8,346 bases of DNA, taken from assembly GCA_016302545.1 (NCBI GenBank), contig JAEDNK010000066.1, forward strand, positions 1 to 8,346, in the 5' to 3' direction. The stretch is from Bacillota bacterium. GTDB taxonomy: Bacteria > Bacillota > Clostridia > Peptostreptococcales > Anaerovoracaceae. The notes below the pieces were generated by a model. That model had not been told where the DNA came from. It did no database searches and worked only from the letters and a program-made list of their open reading frames with translations. How positions within the stretch are numbered: the first letter of the stretch is position 1; every line of letters starts with the position of its first letter. This document shows positions 1-4,475 of this stretch, piece by piece. A program made the translations under genes and the position numbers.

Positions 1-551
1 GTGCATGGGATGTGACACCTAACACATCGACAGACGGTATAACAGGAAATGTGACCTACACCTTCTGCTTTAGCAAGAAAGATACACCTAATCCACCTAC
101 AATTACGGTTTATTATACCATTAAGTGGAACAACTATGATGATACCAATCTTGAGACAGACAGGTTCTGCTATTATGGACAGATGCCGTCTTACGATGGA
201 TTAACTCCTGTAAAACCTGCAGATGAAAAATACACCTATGTATTTATTGGGTGGGATAAGGAAGTTGTTAAGGTAACAAAGGATGAGACCTATACAGCAC
301 AGTTCAAGGCAATTGAGAAAGAAGACCCAACAAACCCAACCGACCCGACCCAGCCGGAGAAACCGACCGAGCCTGAAAAGCCGACAAAGCCGGATAAACC
401 TGAAAAACCAATTAAGCCTGAGAAACCGGACACTGAAGTTCCAAAGACAGGCGATACCGCCTTTGACAACATGCTTTTGAGCCTTTTTATGCTGATACTT
501 TCCACCTTTGGCGGTTTGGCACTCTGGCGCAGAAGGGCAGACAGAAGTTAA
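1..551 (+). CDS. Cell-wall-anchored surface protein, C-terminal part (5' partial)
   Basis: This is the end of a larger exported protein. The frame is open from base 3 with no stop, so the GTG at 12 is probably not the start. Residues are counted from that GTG. Residues 32-99 form one copy of a repeat common in Clostridia surface proteins: it opens TVYYTIKW, contains YDGLTPVKPAD, and closes with FIGWDKEV and DETYTAQF (Listeria-Bacteroides repeat-like). The residues before it look like the tail of a preceding unit. A Pro/Lys/Glu-rich spacer (105-141) follows, suited to crossing the cell wall. The C-terminus is a sortase signal: VPKTG at 143-147, a hydrophobic helix at about 152-171, then RRRADRS. 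Sortase would cleave between Thr and Gly and link the protein to peptidoglycan. VPKTG departs from LPXTG at position 1, a variant often seen in Clostridia. An intrinsic terminator lies 25 bases downstream. Ligand or function is unknown; the N-terminal domains are outside the window. Confidence 0.85.
   Translation, partial: AWDVTPNTSTDGITGNVTYTFCFSKKDTPNPPTITVYYTIKWNNYDDTNLETDRFCYYGQMPSYDGLTPVKPADEKYTYVFIGWDKEVVKVTKDETYTAQFKAIEKEDPTNPTDPTQPEKPTEPEKPTKPDKPEKPIKPEKPDTEVPKTGDTAFDNMLLSLFMLILSTFGGLALWRRRADRS
324..434 (+). repeat. Degenerate Pro-rich codon repeat (wall-spanning spacer)
   Basis: This is a low-complexity stretch inside the surface protein gene. Short units of the type PTxP, PEKP, PTKP, PDKP and PIKP follow one another, built from imperfect CCG/AAA/GAG-containing 9-12 base units. 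Such spacers normally carry a sortase-anchored protein through the peptidoglycan. The repetition makes length variation between strains plausible. Confidence 0.7.
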
Positions 552-575
552 ATAGTATTTGTTGTTCCTTTTCCC

Positions 576-618
576 AAAGCGCCTTGGGCATTTGATATGT
601 CCGGGGCGCTTTTTGCGT
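576..618 (+). terminator. Intrinsic terminator after the surface protein gene
   Basis: AAAGCGCC (576-583) pairs with GGCGCTTT (605-612). Inside it, GGGCAT (586-591) pairs with ATGTCC (597-602, one G-U) around a 5-base loop. A T-rich tail follows (610-613 and 618-621, interrupted by GCG). The position 25 bases after the stop codon fits termination of the surface protein transcript. Confidence 0.8.
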
Positions 619-638
619 TTTAAAGCATTTTCTGCCTG

Positions 639-668
639 TTGACAAGCCACGCTGCGGCACGGTAGAAT
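639..668 (+). promoter_or_regulatory. Promoter of the permease/hydrolase unit
   Basis: A perfect -35 hexamer TTGACA (639-644) is followed after 18 bases by TAGAAT (663-668), five of six matches to the -10 consensus. Transcription would start near 675, giving a leader of about 55 bases. It sits just after the terminator of the previous gene, as expected for an independent unit read by the housekeeping sigma factor. Confidence 0.7.
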
Positions 669-674
669 AAACGG

Positions 675-692
675 AGCATATATAGCATATAT
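675..692 (+). repeat. 9-bp tandem direct repeat at the predicted transcription start
   Basis: AGCATATAT occurs twice head to tail (675-683 and 684-692), directly at or after the predicted start of transcription. It could be a half-site pair for a regulator or a chance AT-rich duplication. The copies are perfect but short. Confidence 0.5.
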
Positions 693-729
693 TGAGAAAT
701 TTACAGTAACGGAGAGGAAAAAATATAAC

Positions 730-1884
730 ATGGAAATAAAAAGCGAAGCGAGGCTGACCTTTGCAGAGGCAACCAGCATTATTATTGGTCATGGCGTAGG
801 TGCGGGGATTTTGTCGGTGCCCTTCATAGCATCGAGAAACAGTCTGGCAGATCTGATATGGATAATGGTGCTGGTTTATTGCATAAATCTGTTGCTGCAC
901 CTGATGATTGCTGAGCTGTCTCTGCATAACGGGGGAGCACAGTTCATCAAGTGCTTTGAAAATGACCTCTTCATAGGCAGGGGAAGAAAACTATTAACCC
1001 TCGCAGCATTTGTTCTGCTGGGACTTTCTGTAGTTATAAATGTCAGCGGCTTTATTACAGGCGGCGGAGCTGTGCTGGTTTCGTGGCTCGGATTGCCGGC
1101 CTGGGCGGCTATGGCAATTTTCTATATTGCGGCAGCAGCTGTGGTGTTCTTCGGAATGAAACTGGTGGGTATATGCGAAAAATTAGCGGTGCTTTCCATG
1201 GCGGCGGTTATCGGTATTCTGGTTGTAGCGGGAGTCAGATCAGGTGCAGCAGGATTTGAAGGAAACCGAGTAGCATGGACAAACGTCATGGCTCTTTACA
1301 GCATGGTGTCCTTTTCACTGTCGGCCGTAATGTCCGTCCCTCAGGTGGTAAAGGGACTCGACGGAGACCGCAGACGGATAACGCAAGCTATCGCGACAGG
1401 AACCGGAATCAATCTGGCGCTGGTGGCGGTTATAACCTTTATAACTCTTTACAGTGTAGGAAACGAAATTACGGAAAACGGCGCACTGGTAGACCTGTCA
1501 TCAAAACTTGGCGGATGGGTCAGTGTAGTGGGATATCTGTTTTCCTTGCTGGCTCTGGCCACATCGTTCTGGGCAAATACCCTTAATCTCAGGGATGTTT
1601 TTGCGGAACAGACAGGACTCAGCAACCGAAAAAGCTGGCTTGTAACTTCTCTTCCGTGCCTGATTATTGCTTTGCTGGGACTGACAAGTTTTGTCGGTTT
1701 CTCTCGCCTTGCAGGTGCTGTGCAGGTTCTTACAGGAGTCGGCGTTATCGCAGCATATCATCATGCACGAAAGCGCACTCAGTCCAGTCCAATCTGTGGG
1801 AAACTGGGCACACTGCCATTTCAGATAATCGTTGTTTTAGGGTCTCTTGCGGCTACCGCAGGTTCCCTTTTAAAAATTTTGTAA
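730..1884 (+). CDS. Amino acid permease, APC superfamily (aromatic amino acid/AAAP type)
   Basis: This 384-residue integral membrane protein probably imports an amino acid by proton or sodium symport. The length and about 11 hydrophobic segments fit the AAAP/HAAAP branch of the APC superfamily (Mtr/TyrP-like). The first helix has the broken, glycine-rich substrate motif HGVGAGILSVPF (residues 21-32), the hallmark of the fold. Further helices lie at about 40-62, 88-110, 121-141, 147-168, 186-207, 222-243, 262-284, 303-323, 325-343 and 362-382. A second conserved-looking motif, SVPQVVKGL with nearby DGDRRR (202-216), sits after helix 6. The start ATG is preceded by GGAGAGG (711-717), a 12-base gap that is slightly long but has no better alternative. 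The gene shares a transcript with the hydrolase 16 bases downstream. The substrate cannot be read from sequence: aromatic amino acids are a guess from family resemblance, and serine/threonine or another neutral amino acid is possible. Confidence 0.85.
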   Translation: MEIKSEARLTFAEATSIIIGHGVGAGILSVPFIASRNSLADLIWIMVLVYCINLLLHLMIAELSLHNGGAQFIKCFENDLFIGRGRKLLTLAAFVLLGLSVVINVSGFITGGGAVLVSWLGLPAWAAMAIFYIAAAAVVFFGMKLVGICEKLAVLSMAAVIGILVVAGVRSGAAGFEGNRVAWTNVMALYSMVSFSLSAVMSVPQVVKGLDGDRRRITQAIATGTGINLALVAVITFITLYSVGNEITENGALVDLSSKLGGWVSVVGYLFSLLALATSFWANTLNLRDVFAEQTGLSNRKSWLVTSLPCLIIALLGLTSFVGFSRLAGAVQVLTGVGVIAAYHHARKRTQSSPICGKLGTLPFQIIVVLGSLAATAGSLLKIL

Positions 1885-1900
1885 TTCGGAGGTGCCGGGT

Positions 1901-2734
1901 ATGGATAAGAAAATGAATCTGACGGCGGTACGCCCTACCATAGAAGCTTTGCTTGGACTAAAGACAACCAGAGAAACTGACTATACAGTGAAGCCTTTTG
2001 AAAGAGTTCTGACTATGGCTAAGCTTAAGTTCGGAGAAAAGGAGGAAAGGGTCATAGACTGTGACCGCGTGTTCATGTATAACCCTGATGCCATCGGTGA
2101 GTGGATGGTAGAAAAACATCCTGAGATTTTTGCTCCTCTCATGGAAAGGGTTGATTTGTCGGAAAACATGAGCTCCATGTTTCCTCCTGTGACTCCTGTA
2201 TGCTTCGCGTCCATGTACTCCGGGCTTGAACCGGAGCAGCACGGCATTATGAAATATGAAAAGCCAGTTCTCAAGGTTAATACAGTTTTTGAGGATCTGG
2301 CAGCTGCAGGAAAGAAGGCAGCTATAGTCTGCACAGCAGGAGATTCCATTGCGGCGATTTTTAAGGAAAGACCAATCGACTATTTTATCTATGACGACCA
2401 TAATCTGTGCAACCTGAAGGCTTTGGAGCTGATTGAACAGGATAAACATGACCTGATCGTGCTCTATAACGGAAACTATGACTGGGCTATACACCGATTC
2501 AGACCTGAGGGCCGGCGCTCTCTTAAAGAACTCAGGGCAAATATAGAAACCTGCTGCAAGCTTTGCGATGCCATCCAAAAACATTGGAAAACGCACAATA
2601 CGGTACTGTTCTTTTCCCCCGACCACGGCTGCCATAACAGCATACTGCCGCCGGGAAACCACGGAAAGGATATACCCGAAGATATGAATATACGGCACTT
2701 TTGCAGCTTCTTTGCAGGAAAAAACCGCCTGTAA
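1901..2734 (+). CDS. Alkaline phosphatase superfamily hydrolase (type I phosphodiesterase/pyrophosphatase-like)
   Basis: This is a 277-residue protein without signal peptide or membrane helix, so it should be cytoplasmic. The ATG at 1901 is chosen because GGAGG (1888-1892) lies 8 bases before it; an in-frame GTG at 1892 overlaps that site and is unlikely. The metal-binding pattern of the alkaline phosphatase superfamily can be followed: Asp63 in YNPDAIG, a likely nucleophile Thr98 in PPVTPVCFASMYSGLEP, HGI at 114-116, Asp194 and His198 in YDWAIH, Asp241-His242 in SPDHG, and His254 in GNHGKD. These would hold two metal ions for cleavage of a phosphomonoester or phosphodiester. It is short for the family, having little beyond the core fold. 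It is co-transcribed with the permease. The substrate is unknown; a phosphonate or sulfate ester remains possible. The superfamily call is firm, the reaction is not. Confidence 0.8.
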   Translation: MDKKMNLTAVRPTIEALLGLKTTRETDYTVKPFERVLTMAKLKFGEKEERVIDCDRVFMYNPDAIGEWMVEKHPEIFAPLMERVDLSENMSSMFPPVTPVCFASMYSGLEPEQHGIMKYEKPVLKVNTVFEDLAAAGKKAAIVCTAGDSIAAIFKERPIDYFIYDDHNLCNLKALELIEQDKHDLIVLYNGNYDWAIHRFRPEGRRSLKELRANIETCCKLCDAIQKHWKTHNTVLFFSPDHGCHNSILPPGNHGKDIPEDMNIRHFCSFFAGKNRL

Positions 2735-2750
2735 AATCCAATTGACAGGC
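2727..2750. repeat. Inverted repeat spanning a stop codon and a -35 box
   Basis: GCCTGT (2727-2732) and ACAGGC (2745-2750) are perfect inverted arms separated by 12 bases. The left arm covers the end of the hydrolase gene and the right arm overlaps the sppA -35 hexamer. No T-run follows, so it is not a good terminator. It could be a regulator site, or chance. Confidence 0.35.
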
Positions 2751-2770
2751 AGCAATACCGGTCATATAAT
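2742..2770 (+). promoter_or_regulatory. Perfect-consensus promoter of sppA
   Basis: TTGACA (2742-2747), a 17-base spacer and TATAAT (2765-2770) match the housekeeping consensus at every position. Transcription would start near 2777, with the Shine-Dalgarno of sppA about 25 bases later. The -35 box begins 7 bases after the stop codon of the upstream gene, and I see no terminator between them, so some read-through from the permease unit is likely. Confidence 0.85.
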
Positions 2771-2814
2771 GAAAAAAACCGCGAAATCAGTTGAAATATA
2801 AAGGAGGACATAAT

Positions 2815-3930
2815 TTGGATAACTTAGAGAACAGAGAAAATCAGGTGCAGGAAACTCAGGAAACTCAGGAAAAAAAGGTACAGTATTACGCTGATGGGCG
2901 TTTCAGCAACGACCCCGCCCCTGCCGCGCCAAAACAGCCGAAGAAGCCGGTACCGACATGGGCAAAGGCTCTTATGATAATAGGTGCAGTGATTTTGGTG
3001 ATAGTGCTTCTCACTACGGGCTGCAACAAGCTGGTAGAGGACTTTAAAAGCGAGTTTAAGGGAACAGATATCACAAAGGTCGAGACCGATTTCGGCCATG
3101 ACTATATAGGAGTTGTCTATGTGGAGGGAGAAATCAGCGAAGACGGTACGGGTACATACAATCATGCTTACATACTTAATTCCATCGATGCAATGATTAA
3201 TGACAGCGACAATAAGGGCATGATACTCTATGTGGATACTCCGGGAGGCAGCGTCTTTGCTTCCGACGAGCTGCATCTGAAGATAAAGGAATATCAGGAT
3301 CAGACAGGAAGGCCGGTATATTCGTCAATGCAGTCCATGGCTGCTTCGGGAGGATACTATATTTCAGCCTCCTGCGACAAGATTATAGCCAACAGAAATT
3401 GCTGGACCGGCTCTATAGGAGTTACTATGGGGACCATCTATGATGTTACGGGACTTCTGGATAAGGCGGGAATCAAGACCCAGACCATAACCTCGGGAAG
3501 AAACAAGGCCATGGGATCCAGCACAGAGAAAATGACAGCGGAGCAGAGAGAAATACTCCAAAGTCTCATCGATGAAGCTTACGACCAGTTTGTGGGAATC
3601 GTCGCTGAGGGCAGAGACATGAAGGATTCGGAAGTAAGAAAGATTGCCGACGGCAGAATTTACACTGCAAAGCAGGCGCAGAAACTGGGGCTGGTGGATG
3701 AAGTCGGAACTTTTGAGGACGCTGTAGAGAACATGAAAAAGGAGTACAAACTGAGCGACTGCGCGGTAGAAGAATTTGAGAGCGTCGTTTCCACCGACAT
3801 ATGGTCGCTGCTGGGGGAAAGTGCGGAAAGCAGACTTTCGGCGGGATTTTTCAGCGCCGACATGATAGAGGCTCTGACAGACCTTAACGGCAAGGTGGAA
3901 TTCAGCTATATTTCGGATATCAAAAAATAA
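2815..3930 (+). CDS. sppA: Signal peptide peptidase SppA (peptidase family S49), membrane-anchored
   Basis: This 371-residue protease degrades signal peptides left in the membrane after protein export. The start is taken as TTG 2815, 7 bases after AAGGAGG (2801-2807); an upstream in-frame TTG at 2791 precedes the ribosome site and is rejected. Domain order: a charged, Gln/Glu-rich and then Pro/Lys-rich cytoplasmic tail (1-48), one membrane helix (about 50-68), and an extracytoplasmic S49 domain (about 95-310). The family's DTPGGSVFASDEL motif is at 141-153. The nucleophile is Ser178 in SMAASGGYY, and the general base is Lys231 in SGRNKAMGSS. Their 53-residue spacing matches that of Bacillus subtilis SppA (Ser147/Lys199 from memory). 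TGSIGV (198-203) and GLVDEVGTFEDAV (292-304) are also typical. The single S49 domain is the short form usual in Gram-positives. It is transcribed alone between its own promoter and terminator. The 60-residue tail after the S49 core is not recognised. Confidence 0.93.
   Translation: MDNLENRENQVQETQETQEKKVQYYADGRFSNDPAPAAPKQPKKPVPTWAKALMIIGAVILVIVLLTTGCNKLVEDFKSEFKGTDITKVETDFGHDYIGVVYVEGEISEDGTGTYNHAYILNSIDAMINDSDNKGMILYVDTPGGSVFASDELHLKIKEYQDQTGRPVYSSMQSMAASGGYYISASCDKIIANRNCWTGSIGVTMGTIYDVTGLLDKAGIKTQTITSGRNKAMGSSTEKMTAEQREILQSLIDEAYDQFVGIVAEGRDMKDSEVRKIADGRIYTAKQAQKLGLVDEVGTFEDAVENMKKEYKLSDCAVEEFESVVSTDIWSLLGESAESRLSAGFFSADMIEALTDLNGKVEFSYISDIKK
2851..2868 (+). repeat. 9-bp tandem repeat in the sppA N-terminal tail
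   Basis: GAAACTCAG is repeated twice exactly (2851-2859, 2860-2868), encoding Glu-Thr-Gln twice, and is followed by a run of seven A (2870-2876). The repeat lies in the unstructured cytoplasmic tail and keeps the reading frame, so copy-number change would be tolerated; slippage in the A-run would not. Confidence 0.7.
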
Positions 3931-3945
3931 TAGCAAGGCTGATAT

Positions 3946-3984
3946 AAGAGTCCGCTGCGAAGAGTGCAGAGGACTCTTCTTTTT
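3946..3984 (+). terminator. Intrinsic terminator after sppA
   Basis: AAGAGTCC (3946-3953) pairs with GGACTCTT (3971-3978). CTGC (3955-3958) pairs with GCAG (3966-3969) inside it. The tail CTTCTTTTTA follows. It begins 15 bases after the sppA stop codon and separates sppA from the liv operon. Confidence 0.85.
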
Positions 3985-3999
3985 ATCTGCACCGCAAAA

Positions 4000-4018
4000 G
4001 AGCAAATTGTTTTTGCTC
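4000..4018. repeat. Small hairpin between sppA terminator and liv promoter
   Basis: GAGCAAA (4000-4006) and TTTGCTC (4012-4018) form a perfect 7-base inverted repeat with a 5-base loop. No useful T-run follows on the + strand. It lies immediately before the A-tract region and may be a protein-binding site or a remnant terminator; no function can be assigned. Confidence 0.4.
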
Positions 4019-4020
4019 AC

Positions 4021-4058
4021 AAAAAAATTTAAAAAAATTTATAAAAAAATTCAAAAAA
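4021..4058 (+). promoter_or_regulatory. Helically phased A-tracts / UP-like element upstream of the liv promoter
   Basis: Four A-tracts (A7 at 4021, A7 at 4031, A7 at 4043, A6 at 4053) begin 10, 12 and 10 bases apart, close to one turn of B-DNA. Phased A-tracts are known to bend DNA, and AT-rich sequence just above a -35 box can bind the alpha subunit of RNA polymerase. The last tract ends 3 bases before the TTGACA of the liv promoter. Confidence 0.65.
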
Positions 4059-4061
4059 GTG

Positions 4062-4090
4062 TTGACATCCTGTAATGTATGTGTTATTAT
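4062..4090 (+). promoter_or_regulatory. Main promoter of the liv leader and operon
   Basis: TTGACA (4062-4067), a 17-base spacer and TATTAT (4085-4090, five of six) form a strong housekeeping promoter. Transcription should start near 4097, about 27 bases before the leader ORF. This is much stronger than any promoter candidate between the leader and livK. Confidence 0.8.
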
Positions 4091-4123
4091 CCTACCATAA
4101 ACTTGATGAAAGGAGAACTCAAG

Positions 4124-4240
4124 ATGAATAATAAGGCTTTACTGCTCAGCTTAATTATCGTCATTAGCATTATTCCGCTAGCCCTATTGATTATAGGCCT
4201 AATCAGAAATAGTGCTGATTGTGCTGCAGACAGCCGATAG
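4124..4240 (+). CDS. Ile/Leu-rich 38-residue leader peptide of the liv operon (putative attenuator peptide)
   Basis: This small ORF runs from ATG 4124 to TAG 4238-4240. The start is well supported: AAAGGAGA (4109-4116) puts GGAG 8 bases before the ATG, and a strong promoter lies just upstream. The peptide begins MNNKALLLSLIIVISIIPLA and ends RNSADCAADSR. Residues 6-27 contain 8 Leu, 8 Ile and 1 Val, 17 of 22. Leu codons are CTA three times (codons 19, 21, 26), TTA twice, and CTG, CTC and TTG once; I see no CTA in livK and only scattered ones in other neighbours. It is followed by a terminator and then a branched-chain amino acid transporter operon. The composition and placement resemble IlvL/LeuL attenuation peptides of enterobacteria. 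Inferred role: translation senses charged tRNA-Leu and tRNA-Ile. Alternative: a real single-helix membrane microprotein, since the same composition would make a membrane segment. Confidence 0.75.
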   Translation: MNNKALLLSLIIVISIIPLALLIIGLIRNSADCAADSR

Positions 4241-4357
4241 AGTTCACTTGAATTCTTAAATGTGTTTACCGGTGCTTGAATCTTTTAACCCATAATAAGT
4301 CCACTTGCACCGATGAATATAAATTTGATTGAACTTTCCGCCTGTGGCAAATCAGCA
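4213..4357 (+). promoter_or_regulatory. Putative antiterminator fold of the liv leader RNA
   Basis: Read as RNA, 4213-4220 is perfectly complementary to 4350-4357. After one bulged G (4221), 4222-4229 pairs with 4342-4349 (six Watson-Crick, two G-U). Further in, 4235-4236 can pair with 4339-4340, and 4239-4246 pairs with 4330-4337 (one G-U). The enclosed segment has its own arm: 4270-4275 with 4307-4312, extended by 4261-4268 with 4314-4321 including wobbles. The outer helix uses most of the 5' arm and all but one base of the loop of the terminator at 4341-4371, so the two folds exclude each other. The 4213-4246 side lies in the last codons of the leader ORF and just past its stop. A ribosome stalled on the Ile/Leu codons would leave it free; a ribosome at the stop codon would cover it. 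The pairing is seen in the sequence; the regulatory role is inferred. Confidence 0.6.
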
Positions 4358-4371
4358 GCCACAGGTTTTTT
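4341..4371 (+). terminator. Intrinsic terminator / attenuator upstream of livK
   Basis: CCTGTGGC (4341-4348) pairs perfectly with GCCACAGG (4358-4365) around a 9-base loop, followed directly by six T (4366-4371). It lies 100 bases after the leader ORF and 104 bases before the livK ATG, so transcripts from the 4062 promoter must pass it to reach livK. It is either the attenuator of the liv operon or a plain terminator for the small gene, in which case livK needs its own promoter. Confidence 0.85.
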
Positions 4372-4411
4372 AATGCCGAAGGGCTCACATGAACTGCAAG
4401 CGGATGTTCAA

Positions 4412-4440
4412 TTGATAAAAGGACATCAATCAAATAATCT
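4412..4440 (+). promoter_or_regulatory. Weak candidate promoter between the terminator and livK
   Basis: TTGATA (4412-4417, five of six), a 17-base spacer and TAATCT (4435-4440, four of six) could allow some livK transcription independent of the leader. It is in AT-rich sequence where such matches arise easily. The rest of 4241-4475 carries only the leader RNA structures, the terminator and the livK ribosome site GGAGG (4464-4468). Confidence 0.3.
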
Positions 4441-4475
4441 TAAAACAAAAAACACAACAAACGGAGGAACAAAAA

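Noticed and set aside
201..779. Long reverse-strand ORF across the surface protein terminator and the permease start
   Set aside because: It is the antisense of real genes: it crosses a terminator and promoter on the opposite strand and reads as low-complexity Arg/Phe-rich sequence made from the Pro-rich repeat.
1958..2755. 265-codon reverse-strand ORF opposite the hydrolase gene
   Set aside because: It mirrors a coding frame with clear superfamily motifs on the + strand and has no recognisable motifs or ribosome site of its own.
2791..2817. Upstream TTG 2791 as the sppA start
   Set aside because: It precedes the AAGGAGG ribosome site, which is correctly spaced for TTG 2815, and the extra residues would be translated from the Shine-Dalgarno itself.
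3019..3024. Lipobox-like TTGC within sppA, suggesting a lipoprotein
   Set aside because: The Cys is at residue 70 after a long cytoplasmic tail of about 48 residues, and positions -3 and -2 are both Thr. A plain membrane anchor is the better reading.
3364..4020. 218-codon reverse-strand ORF opposite the end of sppA
   Set aside because: It runs through the sppA terminator and opposite the catalytic domain. Its composition is that of an antisense frame.
4026..4040. CodY-like box (AATTT...AAATTT type) upstream of the liv promoter
   Set aside because: I count about 11 of 15 matches to the consensus, but the region is almost only A and T, so such matches are expected by chance. CodY control of liv genes would be plausible, but the sequence does not support it specifically.
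4097..4371. T-box riboswitch in the liv leader
   Set aside because: I looked for the conserved T-box sequence (AANNAGGGTGGNACCGCG type) and a specifier-loop layout before the terminator and found neither.
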